The notes under the pieces: generated by a model
What the model was told of the DNA's origin: nothing
What the model saw: only the letters and a program-made list of their open reading frames with translations
The model's database searches: none
Position numbers and translations under genes: made by a program
Assembly (NCBI GenBank): GCA_902506565.1
Contig: LR732703.1
Location: 2,804,425 to 2,868,424 of the forward strand
Direction: 5' to 3'
Length of the DNA stretch: 64,000 bases
Source of the DNA: Burkholderiales bacterium 8X
Lineage (GTDB): Bacteria > Pseudomonadota > Gammaproteobacteria > Burkholderiales > Burkholderiaceae_C
In this document: in pieces, positions 1 through 10,349 of the stretch
Layout: the number at the start of each line of letters is the position of its first letter
How positions within the stretch are numbered: the stretch's first letter is position 1

Positions 1-1
1 C

Positions 2-529
2 TACACCACCACGGCCCTGGTCGGCGGCGACGAGCAACTGGCCGCGCGATTCGCGCATGGCAGCTTCGCGACGCTGTACCTGAGCCCGCGGGACTATCAC
101 CGCATCCACATGCCGTGCGACGGGCGCCTCAGCCGCATGATCTACGTGCCGGGCGACCTGTTCTCGGTCAATCCGACCACCGCCCGCGGCGTGCCCGGCC
201 TCTTCGCCCGCAACGAGCGGGTGGTCTGCGTGTTCGAAACCGCGCGCGGTCCGATGGTGCTGGTGCTGGTCGGCGCGACCATCGTCGGCAGCATGGCGAC
301 CGTCTGGCACGGCGTGGTCAACCCGCCGCGTGGCGGCGAAATCCGCGAGTGGACATACGACGACCCGTCGATCGAGATCAAGAAGGGCGAGGAGATGGGC
401 CGCTTCCTGCTGGGCTCGACCGTGGTGATGCTGTTTCCGGCGCCGCCGATCCGGTTCAATGCCGATTGGGCGCCGACCCGCCCGGTGCGGCTTGGCGAGC
501 CGATGGCGAGTTATGCGGTTTCGTCCTGA
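2..529 (+). CDS. psd: phosphatidylserine decarboxylase, 3' part (5' end outside the window)
   Basis: This is the C-terminal part of a membrane-associated phosphatidylserine decarboxylase, which makes phosphatidylethanolamine. The frame is open from base 2 and there is no start in the window, so the gene is cut by the window edge. Visible family marks are [10 protein letters not shown], followed by the conserved LGST motif near base 412-423, where the self-cleavage creating the pyruvoyl group occurs at the serine. The protein ends soon after LGST, as in the family. The next gene is an HxlR-type regulator on the same strand, with about 200 nt between them, so the two are probably not co-transcribed. 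Confidence 0.93.
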   Translation, partial: YTTTALVGGDEQLAARFAHGSFATLYLSPRDYHRIHMPCDGRLSRMIYVPGDLFSVNPTTARGVPGLFARNERVVCVFETARGPMVLVLVGATIVGSMATVWHGVVNPPRGGEIREWTYDDPSIEIKKGEEMGRFLLGSTVVMLFPAPPIRFNADWAPTRPVRLGEPMASYAVSS

Positions 530-572
530 GCCTCGCCAGGCGGCATCCACGCTCGTTTTGCAGCTACCATTG

Positions 573-601
573 TTGTAGCAACCAAGGTTTAGTTGCGACA
601 A
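573..601. promoter_or_regulatory. inverted repeat upstream of the HxlR regulator, candidate operator
   Basis: The arms TTGTAGCAAC (573-582) and GTTGCGACAA (592-601) are inverted copies with one mismatch, separated by 9 nt. They lie about 130 nt upstream of the HxlR start codon, in the gap after psd. Dimeric winged-helix regulators often bind such a site near their own promoter. That this one is bound by the adjacent HxlR protein is inferred. Confidence 0.5.
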
Positions 602-618
602 TTTGCGATATAGTTTCC

Positions 619-654
619 GCCCCGGTTCCAGCCCCGGTTCCAGCCCCGATTCCC
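619..654 (+). repeat. three tandem copies of a 12-bp unit in the HxlR leader
   Basis: The unit GCCCCGGTTCCA occurs at 619-630 and 631-642, and a third copy with two changes lies at 643-654. The repeat sits between the inverted repeat and the HxlR start codon. Three short units are too few for a CRISPR array. The repeat may be a simple slippage product in the leader. Confidence 0.7.
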
Positions 655-731
655 CAGCTTTCGACCGCCGCCTGCCGCTCCAGGCATTTCCAACAACAAG
701 AACGCCGCGCCTGCGAGGAGACCACGTCCCG

Positions 732-1070
732 ATGTCGATGACCAAGGAAACGGCAGCCGTCAGCCAGCTGCTCGCGCTGCTCGAGGCTCGCTATGCGATG
801 CGGGTGCTGTGGGCCCTGCGCGATGGCCATCCGCAAACCTTCAGGCTGCTGCAGGACAGCGTCGGCCACATCACCCCGAACACCCTCAACACGCGGCTCA
901 AGGAATTGCGCGAGGCGCACCTGGTCAGCCACGGCGGCGACGGCTACGCCCTCACGATTTCGGGGCAGGACCTGCTCAAGCGCCTCTCCGACCTGCAGGC
1001 TTTCGCCGTGAAATGGCAACTCGGCCAGGTCCGCAAGGCACCGCCGCTGCCGCTGGAAGCGGGTCGTTAA
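732..1070 (+). CDS. HxlR-family winged-helix transcriptional regulator
   Basis: A 112-residue protein matching the HxlR/MarR-like winged-helix fold. The family pattern is visible as RYAMRVLWAL, then ITPNTLNTRLKELREAHLV and a short beta wing ending GYALTISGQDLL. HxlR proteins are small dimeric DNA-binding regulators, often responding to electrophiles or redox state, and they usually control a neighbouring gene. The start at 732 is preceded by GAGGAG at 715-720. A longer frame from 603 is open, but its extra residues are low-complexity and come from the repeat. The inverted repeat at 573-601 could be its operator. The target gene is unknown; the FKBP gene downstream is one candidate. Confidence 0.85.
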   Translation: MSMTKETAAVSQLLALLEARYAMRVLWALRDGHPQTFRLLQDSVGHITPNTLNTRLKELREAHLVSHGGDGYALTISGQDLLKRLSDLQAFAVKWQLGQVRKAPPLPLEAGR

Positions 1071-1112
1071 ACTTTGTCTCCTCCGATCACCGAACCTCTC
1101 CAAGGAACGCCC

Positions 1113-1463
1113 ATGCCTACTCTGCCCTCCGGCCTGCAATACGAAGACACCACCGTCGGCGAAGGCGCCGAAGCCCGCTCCGGCCAGCACGTCCACGTTC
1201 ACTACACCGGCTGGCTCTACAACGACGGCACGCAGGGCGCCAAGTTCGATTCGAGCAAGGATCGCAACGACCCGTTCGCCTTCTCGCTGGGCGCCGGCCA
1301 GGTCATCAAGGGCTGGGACGAAGGCGTCGCCGGCATGAAGATCGGCGGCAAGCGCACGCTCATCATTCCGCCCGAACTCGGATACGGCGCACGCGGCGCA
1401 GGCGGGGTGATTCCGCCCAATGCGACGCTGAAGTTCGACGTCGAACTGCTCGACGCGCACTGA
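1113..1463 (+). CDS. FKBP-type peptidyl-prolyl cis-trans isomerase
   Basis: A 116-residue single-domain FKBP. Family residues are clear: [53 protein letters not shown] and a final FDVELLD. It has no signal peptide or trigger-factor extension, so it should be a cytoplasmic protein-folding enzyme that rotates Xaa-Pro bonds. AAGGA at 1102-1106 sets the start at 1113. An in-frame start at 1074 would add 13 residues but has no ribosome site. It lies just before the grpE-dnaK-dnaJ locus, so the region is rich in folding functions. Confidence 0.95.
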   Translation: MPTLPSGLQYEDTTVGEGAEARSGQHVHVHYTGWLYNDGTQGAKFDSSKDRNDPFAFSLGAGQVIKGWDEGVAGMKIGGKRTLIIPPELGYGARGAGGVIPPNATLKFDVELLDAH

Positions 1464-1767
1464 CCCCCGGCGGTTCCGGCCACCGGCGGACGCGCACCGA
1501 GCTTCCGTCGGGCCCGGCACCGAGCGGACGCGAACTTCCGGCGGCCAGATCGCCGTCGCGCTTTACGGCCGATGCGACGGCCGCAGCACCGTCCGCACTG
1601 CTCCGCAAAGCGCCCCAGACCTGCTTTTCGAGACGAAATCGGCCTTGAAATGAGCCGGGGCGTCTCCAACTGGCCCCTGTCCGTCGTTCCCGCGCCTTTT
1701 TCGGCCGCCGGCGGCATTCATTCGCCCTTTCGTCGTCTTCCCAGTCGTCATTCCGTCGTCATCCGAT
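1464..1767. other. intergenic region between FKBP and grpE
   Basis: About 300 nt of GC-rich sequence with no convincing gene. It should hold the grpE promoter. A CTTGAAA element (1644-1650) and a CCCC element (1674-1677) resemble the halves of a sigma-32 heat-shock promoter, but they are 23 nt apart, too far for the known spacing. I could not identify a real promoter. Confidence 0.5.
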
Positions 1768-2337
1768 ATGTCAGACCTTCAAAAACCTTCATCCAGCAAC
1801 GGGGCCCCACTGCAAGGTGAACGCAGCCCCGAGGAAATCGAAGCCGCGCAAGCCGCCGACGCGCACGACGCGGCAACCGGCCTGCAGGACGAGCTGGCTT
1901 CGCTGAAGGCGAAGAACGCCGACCTGGCCGACCAGTACCTCCGGGCCCAGGCCGAGGTCCAGAACGCCCGCCGCCGTGCCGACGACGAAGTCTCCAAGGC
2001 GCGCAAGTTCGCGATCGAATCCTTCGCCGAAAGCATGGTGCCGGTCATCGACAGCCTCGAAGCCGGCCTGGCCGCCAAGGAGGCCACCGCACAGCAGATC
2101 CGCGAAGGCACCGAGGCCACCCTGCGGCAACTCAAGAGCGCGCTGGAGCGCAACAAGGTGATCGAGATCGCGCCGGCGCCCGGCACCCGCTTCGATCCGC
2201 ACCAGCACCAGGCGATCTCGGCCGTGCCCGGCACCAACCAGGAACCCAACACCATCGTCGGCGTGCTCCAGAAGGGCTACCTGATCGCCGACCGCGTGCT
2301 GCGTCCGGCACTGGTGAGCGTCAGCGCGCCCAACTGA
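1768..2337 (+). CDS. grpE: nucleotide exchange factor GrpE
   Basis: GrpE, 189 residues, the ADP/ATP exchange factor for DnaK. The N-terminal part is acidic and disordered. A long coiled coil follows at about residues 40-80 (LKAKNADLADQYLRAQAEVQN), and the C-terminal beta domain carries FDPHQHQAIS and GYLIADRVLRPALVSVS, the family signature. No strong ribosome site precedes the ATG. It begins the heat-shock locus grpE-dnaK-dnaJ, with 113 nt to dnaK. No hrcA gene is seen in the window, so control is probably by an alternative sigma factor; this is inferred. Confidence 0.97.
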   Translation: MSDLQKPSSSNGAPLQGERSPEEIEAAQAADAHDAATGLQDELASLKAKNADLADQYLRAQAEVQNARRRADDEVSKARKFAIESFAESMVPVIDSLEAGLAAKEATAQQIREGTEATLRQLKSALERNKVIEIAPAPGTRFDPHQHQAISAVPGTNQEPNTIVGVLQKGYLIADRVLRPALVSVSAPN

Positions 2338-2450
2338 AGCGCCAGCGCCCGAACAACAGGTTTTTCGTGCGAATCGCGGCCTCCGTCCCTTGAACTGAGC
2401 CTCGCGATCCACAAGTTCCAGACAACATTCATCCGCAGGAGCAGAACATC

Positions 2451-4394
<1,944 letters not shown>

Positions 4395-4413
4395 TCGAGC
4401 AGCTCGAAGACAA

Positions 4414-4445
4414 GGCTGGACCCTTCACGAGGTCCGGCCTTTTTC
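4414..4445 (+). terminator. intrinsic terminator after dnaK
   Basis: A 9-bp stem pairs GGCTGGACC (4414-4422) with GGTCCGGCC (4431-4439) with one G-T pair and an 8-nt loop, followed by TTTTT. This is a standard rho-independent terminator. It suggests that dnaK and dnaJ transcripts are at least partly separated, by read-through or a second promoter. Confidence 0.9.
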
Positions 4446-4523
4446 CGTTTTTGACGCCCCTCCCCTCCAAGCACGACCCCCTCAGCACGACCTCCGGCCC
4501 CAGTCCGCCACCCACCTTCCACC

Positions 4524-5672
4524 ATGGCAACCACCAAGCGCGATTTTTACGAAACCCTCGGCGTCCCCAAGAACGCCAGCGACGAAGAGATCAAGAAGGC
4601 TTATCGCAAGCTCGCGATGAAGCATCACCCCGATCGCAACCACGGCGATGCCGCCAAGGATGCAGAGGCCAAGTTCAAGGAAGTGAAGGAAGCCTACGAG
4701 ATGCTTTCGGATCCGGAGAAGCGCGCGGCCTACGACCAATACGGTCATGCCGGCGTGGATCCGAACATGCGGGGCGCCGGTGCCGCCGGTGGCTTCGCGG
4801 AGGCCTTCGGCGACATCTTCGGCGAGGTCTTCGGCGGACGCGCCGGCGGGCGCCAGTCGGGCGGACGGCAGGTGTTCCGGGGCAGCGACCTGAGCTATGC
4901 GATGGAAGTGACGCTCGAGGAAGCGGCCGAAGGCAAGGAAGCTCAGATCCGCATCCCGAGCTGGGACGACTGCACCGTCTGCAACGGCTCCGGCGCCAAG
5001 CCCGGCACCAAGCCGATCACCTGCACCACCTGCCACGGCCAGGGCGCGGTGCAGATGCGCCAGGGCTTCTTCAGCGTGCAGCAGACCTGCCCGACCTGCC
5101 ACGGCAGCGGCAAGCTGGTGCCCGAGCCCTGCACCACCTGCGCCGGGCGAGGCAAGTTGAAGAACACCAAGACGCTCGAGGTCAAGATCCCCGCAGGCAT
5201 CGACGACGGCATGCGCATCCGCAGCACCGGCAACGGCGAACCCGGCTCCAACGGCGGCCCTCCCGGCGACCTGTACATCGAGATCCGCCTCAAGAAGCAC
5301 GAGTTGTTCGAGCGAGACGGCGACGACCTCCATTGCGTGGTGCCGGTCAGCATCACCACCGCCGCGCTCGGCGGCGAGATCAACGTGCCGACCCTGAGCG
5401 GCGCGGCGGCCATCGACATCCCCGAGGGCACCCAGAGCGGCAAGCAGTTCCGGCTGCGCGGCAAGGGCGTCAAGGGCGTTCGTTCGAGCTACCCCGGCGA
5501 CCTCTATTGCCACGTGCGTGTCGAGACCCCGGTCAAGCTGACCGAGCACCAGCGCAAGCTCCTCAAGCAGCTGGACGAAGCGTTGCGCAAGGGTGGCGAC
5601 AAGCACAGCCCAACCGACAAGGGCTGGTTCGACAAGGCCAAGGAATTCTTCAGCGGCAGCCCGGCCGCTTGA
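4524..5672 (+). CDS. dnaJ: chaperone DnaJ (Hsp40)
   Basis: DnaJ, 382 residues, the type I co-chaperone that delivers unfolded proteins to DnaK and stimulates its ATPase. The J domain has HPD at residues 35-37. A Gly/Phe-rich linker follows, then four zinc motifs ([32 protein letters not shown]) and the C-terminal substrate-binding domains. The start follows a C-rich leader with no clear ribosome site, 78 nt after the dnaK terminator. It is the last gene of the chaperone locus; the next gene is on the opposite strand. Confidence 0.98.
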   Translation: MATTKRDFYETLGVPKNASDEEIKKAYRKLAMKHHPDRNHGDAAKDAEAKFKEVKEAYEMLSDPEKRAAYDQYGHAGVDPNMRGAGAAGGFAEAFGDIFGEVFGGRAGGRQSGGRQVFRGSDLSYAMEVTLEEAAEGKEAQIRIPSWDDCTVCNGSGAKPGTKPITCTTCHGQGAVQMRQGFFSVQQTCPTCHGSGKLVPEPCTTCAGRGKLKNTKTLEVKIPAGIDDGMRIRSTGNGEPGSNGGPPGDLYIEIRLKKHELFERDGDDLHCVVPVSITTAALGGEINVPTLSGAAAIDIPEGTQSGKQFRLRGKGVKGVRSSYPGDLYCHVRVETPVKLTEHQRKLLKQLDEALRKGGDKHSPTDKGWFDKAKEFFSGSPAA

Positions 5673-5682
5673 AGCGCCGACA

Positions 5683-5713
5683 CGATCGATCCGATCGATC
5701 CGATCGATCCGAT
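5683..5713. repeat. 9-bp tandem repeat between dnaJ and a convergent gene
   Basis: The unit CGATCGATC is repeated three times exactly (5683-5709) plus a partial copy. Each unit holds the palindrome GATC twice, so the block is dense in Dam-type sites. It lies between two convergent genes and has no T-tract. It may be a slippage repeat or a weak structure at the transcript ends. Confidence 0.8.
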
Positions 5714-5757
5714 TAGTCGGGTCGGCGAGATCGGCGAGGTCGGTTGCCCGGGCCGGC

Positions 5758-6666
5758 TCAGAAGCTCAGCGCTTCACCCGGCTGGAGCGGCATCACGCGA
5801 ACCGGCGCGTTGCCGAGCGCCTGCATGTATTCCTGCGGTGTTCCGACCAGCGCGGGATTGGTGCCGTAGTGCATCGGCACCGCCATCTTCGGCCTCACCA
5901 GGTCGCGGGTGGCCATGGCGGCATCGACCGGGTTCATCACGAACTGCCCGCCGCCGATCGGGATCAACAGGAGGTCCGGCTTGTACATGTCGCCCAGGAG
6001 CCGCATGTCGCCGAACACGCCGGTATCGCCCATGTGCCAGATCCGGAAGCCGTTCTCCAGTTCGATGACGAAGCCGCAGGGCTCGCCGCCCACGTGGGTC
6101 TCGTCCTTGCCGGTGGCCTCGTTCTTCCAGAGCAGCTCCGAGCTGTGCTCGGCATGGGTCATGGTGATGCGGACCCCGCCCGGGCCGAAGGGCGTGATGC
6201 TGCCGCCCTTGTTCATGCGGTTGGCCTGTGCGGGCGGAAGCACGCCGAGCGTCTGCATCGACTGGGCAAGCCCGGCCGGTGCCCAGACCGGTGCGTTGTT
6301 CATCCGCGCGAGCGCCGGCGCATCGAGGTAATGGTCGCCATGGCCGTGCGTCACCAGGATCAGGTCGACCTTGCCGAGTGCGGCCAGGTTCTTGTAGGCG
6401 GGCGGCGTCTTCGGGTTGGCGGTGAGCCACGGGTCGATCACGATCACCTTGCCGGTCACGGTCGTGATCTTGAAGGCCGCCTGGCCGAGCCACTGCACCG
6501 TGACCTTGCCCGCCGGCGCGCTGGTGCCGGGCGCCATCTGGGCAGCCGGCGTCATCGGCATCGAGCCGGGTGAGGTTCCGCAGCCCGCAAGGCCGAGGAC
6601 GGCGGCCAGCGCCAGGGTCGATCGAAGGCTGTACGAGAAACGCGTCGCAATCTGGGGCATCTTCAT
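5758..6666 (-). CDS. metallo-beta-lactamase-fold hydrolase, predicted lipoprotein (UPF0173-like)
   Basis: A 302-residue zinc hydrolase of the UlaG/UPF0173 type. The N-terminus is a lipoprotein signal with the lipobox LAGC near residue 23, so the mature protein should be anchored in the envelope. The metal motif THGHGDHYLD is visible, as are further His and Asp ligands (HAEHSSE, HMGDTG, MHYGTN). The substrate is unknown. AAGGAG before 6666 sets the start, and the ATG overlaps the stop of the upstream ModA-like gene by 4 nt, so the two are translationally coupled. It is the last gene of a leftward Bug receptor - ModA-like - hydrolase operon. Confidence 0.87.
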   Translation of the reverse strand: MKMPQIATRFSYSLRSTLALAAVLGLAGCGTSPGSMPMTPAAQMAPGTSAPAGKVTVQWLGQAAFKITTVTGKVIVIDPWLTANPKTPPAYKNLAALGKVDLILVTHGHGDHYLDAPALARMNNAPVWAPAGLAQSMQTLGVLPPAQANRMNKGGSITPFGPGGVRITMTHAEHSSELLWKNEATGKDETHVGGEPCGFVIELENGFRIWHMGDTGVFGDMRLLGDMYKPDLLLIPIGGGQFVMNPVDAAMATRDLVRPKMAVPMHYGTNPALVGTPQEYMQALGNAPVRVMPLQPGEALSF

Positions 6667-7373
6667 GTCCGGATCTCCTTGTCGATTTCGAAACCACCCT
6701 GCTCGCGCAGCGCCCGCGTCTGCGGGCCGGTGACCAGCTCCATGAACAACCTCGCGAGCTCGGGCTGCGCGGCCGTCGCGCTCACGGCGCCGGCGTAGAC
6801 CGTCGCCAACTCGAACTCGGTCGGCAGCACGCCGACCAGTTGCACGCCCGGCGTGTACCGGATCTCGGTGACCTGCGTGCATCCGATCGCGCGCTCGGCG
6901 CCCGTCTGCGCCGCAAGCTCGGCCATGGCGGTGGCGCCGTTGGGATGCATCCGAAGGCGATCGGCGACCTGCTCGGCGATGCCCAGCCGGGACATCACGC
7001 CCGCGAAGTGCGCGCCGGCGGTCGAGCGCTCCGCATCCGGAAAGTAGATGGCGCCGGCAGCCAAAAGGCTCTGCCGGAGACGCTCCGGTGTCGAGACTTC
7101 GGGCGGCGGATCGCCGGCACGAATCGCAATGCCGGTGCGCACCGTGCCGAGCGCGGCCTCGGTGCCGGCAACCAGCCGGCCCTCCTGCTGCAGCGATGCC
7201 ACCATCGGCGCGGTGACGATCAGCACGTCGCAGGCTTCGCCGCCCAGCAGCAGGTCCCTCATCGCACCGACGGCGCCGAAGCGGGCATCCACTCGCGCAC
7301 CGGTCGCCTCGAGAAACGCATCCTGCAGCGCCTTGACGAAACCCTGGGCCGCACCCGCACACAAGAGCTTCAT
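6663..7373 (-). CDS. ModA-like substrate-binding domain protein
   Basis: A 236-residue protein with the type 2 periplasmic binding fold of the molybdate-binding ModA family: it opens MKLLCAGAAQGFVKAL, then GAVGAMRDLLLGGEACDVLIVTAP and ends with LFMELVTGPQTRALREQGGFE. No signal peptide is visible, so unlike ModA it may act in the cytoplasm or be a catabolic enzyme accessory. No ModB or ModC genes are nearby, so molybdate transport is doubtful. It sits 1 nt after the Bug receptor gene and overlaps the hydrolase gene by 4 nt, so it is in one operon with both. The ligand is not predictable here. Confidence 0.78.
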   Translation of the reverse strand: MKLLCAGAAQGFVKALQDAFLEATGARVDARFGAVGAMRDLLLGGEACDVLIVTAPMVASLQQEGRLVAGTEAALGTVRTGIAIRAGDPPPEVSTPERLRQSLLAAGAIYFPDAERSTAGAHFAGVMSRLGIAEQVADRLRMHPNGATAMAELAAQTGAERAIGCTQVTEIRYTPGVQLVGVLPTEFELATVYAGAVSATAAQPELARLFMELVTGPQTRALREQGGFEIDKEIRT

Positions 7374-7374
7374 G

Positions 7375-8421
7375 TCACTGATCCGCCTTGGCGCCGGAGA
7401 TCTTCACGATGCGCGCCCATTTCTCGATGTCGGCCGCCATGTAGCGGCTGAAGTCCGCGACCTTCATCGGCATCGGCGTGGCGCCCTGCGCCTTCCAGGC
7501 GCGCACGGTGTCCGGATGGCTCACGATCTTGATGACTTCGGCGTTGAGCTTCTCGACCACCGGCGTCGGCGTGCCCTTCGGCGCCATCAGCCCGAGCCAA
7601 ATGGTGGCCTCGTACTTCGGCACCCCGGCTTCGGCGACGGTCGGCACCTCGGGCATGACCGACGAACGCTCCAGGCCGGTGGTCGCGATCGCCTTCACCT
7701 TGCCGCTTCGCGCGTGCTCGGTCATGGTGGTCACGGCGTCGAACATCATGTCGACCTGGCCGCCCAGCACGTCGGTACGGGCGCCGGCACTGCCGCGGTA
7801 CGGAATGTGGAGGATCGAGACACCGGCCATCGCCTTGAAGAGCTCACCGGCCATGTGGTACGGCGTACCTGGCCCCGACGAGGCATAGGACAGCGCGCCC
7901 GGCTTGGCCTTGGCCAGCTTGATCAGTTCGCCCAGGTTGTTCACGCCGAGATTGCCGCGGGTCACCAGCACCAGGTCGGAGTAGTTGATGGGCGCCACCG
8001 GCATGAAGTCGCGCATCAGCTGGAACGGCTTGTTCTGGATCAGCGATTCGTTCACCGTGTGCGCGTTCGACATCAGGAGCAGCGTGTAGCCGTCGGGCGT
8101 GCTCTTGGCGACCAGGTCGGTGCCGATGACCGAGCCGGCACCGGGCCTGTTGTCGACGACGAAGCCCTGGCCGAGCGATTCGCCGAGCCGGGTCGCGATG
8201 AAGCGGGCATAGACATCGGCCGGCCCGCCCGCGGCGAAGGGCACCACGATCTTCACCGGGCGGCTCGGATAGTCCTGCGCCGCGGCGCCCGAGACCGCGG
8301 CGGCGGCCAGCACGGCCAAGCCCCAACGGCGCGCGAGGCGCCTTGCCGGACTCGGACCCGGCGTCGGGCTCGGGGTAGGGCTCGAACCCTGCGCCAGCAC
8401 ATCGAAAGGGTACACGCTCAA
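7375..8421 (-). CDS. Bug/TctC-family tripartite tricarboxylate transporter substrate-binding protein
   Basis: A 348-residue periplasmic receptor of the Bug family, which is greatly expanded in Burkholderiales. Marks are YPSRPVKIVVPFAAGGPADVYAR, NRPGAGSVIGTDLVAKSTPDGYTLL and a C-terminal ADIEKW segment. The N-terminus is unusually long: a Pro/Thr/Ser-rich stretch precedes RRLARRWGLAVLAAAAVSG, the probable signal peptide. The true start may therefore lie further in, but no better-placed ATG exists. No TctA/TctB membrane genes are adjacent; such orphan receptors are common in this order. The upstream gap (8422-8616) holds a candidate GntR site. The ligand is likely a carboxylate, unidentified. 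Confidence 0.88.
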   Translation of the reverse strand: MSVYPFDVLAQGSSPTPSPTPGPSPARRLARRWGLAVLAAAAVSGAAAQDYPSRPVKIVVPFAAGGPADVYARFIATRLGESLGQGFVVDNRPGAGSVIGTDLVAKSTPDGYTLLLMSNAHTVNESLIQNKPFQLMRDFMPVAPINYSDLVLVTRGNLGVNNLGELIKLAKAKPGALSYASSGPGTPYHMAGELFKAMAGVSILHIPYRGSAGARTDVLGGQVDMMFDAVTTMTEHARSGKVKAIATTGLERSSVMPEVPTVAEAGVPKYEATIWLGLMAPKGTPTPVVEKLNAEVIKIVSHPDTVRAWKAQGATPMPMKVADFSRYMAADIEKWARIVKISGAKADQ

Positions 8422-8445
8422 GAGGATCTCCTGTTAATTGGGCCT

Positions 8446-8465
8446 GATTGGTACGCATACCTTCC
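8446..8465. promoter_or_regulatory. candidate GntR operator upstream of the Bug operon
   Basis: The segment contains GGTACGCATACC (8450-8461), a near-palindrome preceded by ATT. The word ATTGGTA recurs in the gap upstream of the fumarylacetoacetase-family gene (9375-9396). Both gaps flank the GntR gene, so these may be its binding sites. This rests on word sharing only. Confidence 0.4.
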
Positions 8466-8616
8466 AATGCTGGACCAATATAGCCAGCGCCTCTCCGGGG
8501 GTCAATGGCGGCCCGGGTTTGTCCGGAGCCGGGGACGCCCACCGTTGTCCGTTGTCGGTTGTCCCTCTCCGTGGTTTGTTGCCGCCAGGGGTCGAGGTTG
8601 ACGGCGGTGCCCGAGA

Positions 8617-9288
8617 TCAGTACCCGAGCAGGTTGCGCCGCACATGCGACAGATGTTCGATGCACAAGGCGGTGGCCCGGGCGACATCACGCTCCTTCAA
8701 TGCCGCCACCAGCTCGCGATGTTCGTGCTGGTAGGCGAGGCGGCGTTCGGGCGTGGCGCTGCGCCGCTTGAGCACGCCCCACTCGCTCTGGGCACGGACC
8801 TCGCTCATGCGTTGGAACACGCCGGCGATGACCGCGTTGTGCGCGGCCTCGGCCACCGCCTCGTGCAGGCGCGCATCCCACAGCTCGAACTCTTCCAGCG
8901 TCGTCGCGCTCTCTCCGCGATCGCAGCAGTCTTCCATTCGGGCGAAGTCGTTGTCGGTGGCATGAACGACCACCATCGCGACGATGGCCGGCTCGAGCAC
9001 CAGCCGGGCGCTCATCAGCTCGGCCGGGCTGGTGGCGAGCGGCGCCGACCGGTGGTTGATCTGCGCGAGCGCATGGCCGATCTCTTCGCTGACATAGGTG
9101 CCGCTTCCGACCGTCTGGGTGATGAGGCCGCGGCTCTTGAGATCGGCCAGCACGCGGCGCACCGTCGACCGACTGAGGCCGAACTGCACGCTGAGTTCAC
9201 GCTCGGTGGGCAGGCGATGACCGGCCCGCCAGGTACGCGACCTGAGCTGTTCGAGCAGCGAATCCCGAAGCGACGATGCGGTATGCAC
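8617..9288 (-). CDS. GntR-family transcriptional regulator, FadR subgroup (FCD domain)
   Basis: A 223-residue regulator. The N-terminal winged helix shows the GntR pattern GHRLPTERELSVQFGLSRSTVRRVLADLKSRGLI (seen across residues about 21-54). The all-helical FCD ligand domain follows, with a metal-type His set (ARLHEAVAEAAHN, HEHRELVAAL, CIEHL). The best start is GTG at 9288, close to the usual FadR N-terminus; GTG at 9348 is an alternative and neither has a strong ribosome site. It lies between a leftward Bug operon and a rightward FAH-family/Bug pair, and probably represses one or both in response to a carboxylate. Confidence 0.88.
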   Translation of the reverse strand: MHTASSLRDSLLEQLRSRTWRAGHRLPTERELSVQFGLSRSTVRRVLADLKSRGLITQTVGSGTYVSEEIGHALAQINHRSAPLATSPAELMSARLVLEPAIVAMVVVHATDNDFARMEDCCDRGESATTLEEFELWDARLHEAVAEAAHNAVIAGVFQRMSEVRAQSEWGVLKRRSATPERRLAYQHEHRELVAALKERDVARATALCIEHLSHVRRNLLGY

Positions 9289-9374
9289 GGCAGGCGGATG
9301 AAGTGGGCGATGGAGAGCTTGCCGATCGTACGCAGCAATCGGCGCCACGGACCGTTCGAGCCCGGAGTATTGTG

Positions 9375-9396
9375 GATTTGGTACCCGATTGGTAGC
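9375..9396. promoter_or_regulatory. candidate GntR operator upstream of the FAH-family gene
   Basis: TTTGGTACCC (9376-9385) is followed at once by GATTGGTAGCA, so the word TTGGTA occurs twice within 20 nt. The same word appears in the gap on the other side of the regulator gene. It lies 28-49 nt before the GTG start of the enzyme gene, a position suited to repression. Confidence 0.4.
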
Positions 9397-9423
9397 ATTT
9401 GTCCAACATCGAAGGAGATTGAC

Positions 9424-10296
9424 GTGCGCCTTGCCACCTATCAACACCAGGGCCGCCGGCATGTCGGCCTGCTGTCCGAGTCCGGCGACACCGTGTCGCC
9501 GATCCGGATGGATCTCGGACACGAGAGCCGGGGCATGCTGACCCTGATCGAACGCCATGCGGCCGGTGTCGGCGAGCTGCCGCCCACCGGCGCGCCGGTG
9601 CCGCTCGCGGAGGTCCGGCTCGAGGCGCCGATACCGCTGCCCCGCCGCAACATCTTCTGCGTCGGCCGCAACTACCACGCGCATGCGAAGGAGCTGTCCG
9701 GCTCGGTCTTCAAGGACAGCGCGGCCAAGGTGGACAGCTGGCCGATCGTGTTCACCAAGGTGCCGGAATGCGTAATCGGGCCGGACGACGAGGTGCGGCT
9801 TCCGGACGCGGCGATCTCGAGCCAGATCGACTACGAGGCCGAACTCGCGGTGGTCATCGGCAAGGGCGGCAGCAACATCGGCCGCGCCGAAGCGATGTCG
9901 CACGTGTTCGGCTACACCATCGTGAACGACGTAACCGCACGCGACGTGCAGATGCGTCATCAGCAGTGGGACCTGGGCAAGTCCTTCGACACCTTCTGCC
10001 CGATGGGTCCGTGGATCGTCACCGCGGATTCGCTCGACGGCCGCGACACGCGGGTGCGTTGCTGGGTCAATGACGAACTGAGGCAGGACGGCAGCACCAC
10101 CGACCTGATCTTCGACATCCCGACGCTGATCGAAACCTGCTCCCGCGGCATCACCCTGTACCCCGGCGACCTGATCGCCACCGGCACGCCGGCGGGCGTC
10201 GGCATGGGCCTCTCGCCGCCTCGCTACCTGGCCAGCGGGGATCGGGTGCGAATCGAGATCGATGGCATCGGCGTGCTGCAGAACCGATTCGCCTGA
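9424..10296 (+). CDS. fumarylacetoacetate hydrolase family protein
   Basis: A 290-residue enzyme with the FAH fold. The core motif is intact: FCVGRNYHAHAKE, VFTKVPECVIGPDDEVRLP, then DYEAELAVVIGKGGSNI with the acidic metal ligands, GYTIVNDVTARD, and the C-terminal GDLIATGTPAGVGMG. Relatives cleave or hydrate 2-oxo acids in aromatic and sugar-acid catabolism (acylpyruvate hydrolases, oxaloacetate decarboxylases, 2-oxo-hepta-diene-dioate isomerases); the sequence alone does not choose. Start is GTG at 9424, with AAGGAG at 9412-9417. A Bug receptor gene follows after 53 nt, suggesting uptake and breakdown of one compound under the divergent GntR regulator. Confidence 0.9.
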   Translation: MRLATYQHQGRRHVGLLSESGDTVSPIRMDLGHESRGMLTLIERHAAGVGELPPTGAPVPLAEVRLEAPIPLPRRNIFCVGRNYHAHAKELSGSVFKDSAAKVDSWPIVFTKVPECVIGPDDEVRLPDAAISSQIDYEAELAVVIGKGGSNIGRAEAMSHVFGYTIVNDVTARDVQMRHQQWDLGKSFDTFCPMGPWIVTADSLDGRDTRVRCWVNDELRQDGSTTDLIFDIPTLIETCSRGITLYPGDLIATGTPAGVGMGLSPPRYLASGDRVRIEIDGIGVLQNRFA

Positions 10297-10349
10297 CATC
10301 CATCGCAACCGCAAACAAAAAATATCACCAAGAAATCGGAGACAAACGA

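Noticed and set aside
619..654. 12-bp tandem repeat as a CRISPR array
   Set aside because: The units are too short, have no spacers, and there are no cas genes in the window.
1644..1677. sigma-32-like elements CTTGAAA and CCCC before grpE
   Set aside because: The spacing of 23 nt is too long for a heat-shock promoter.
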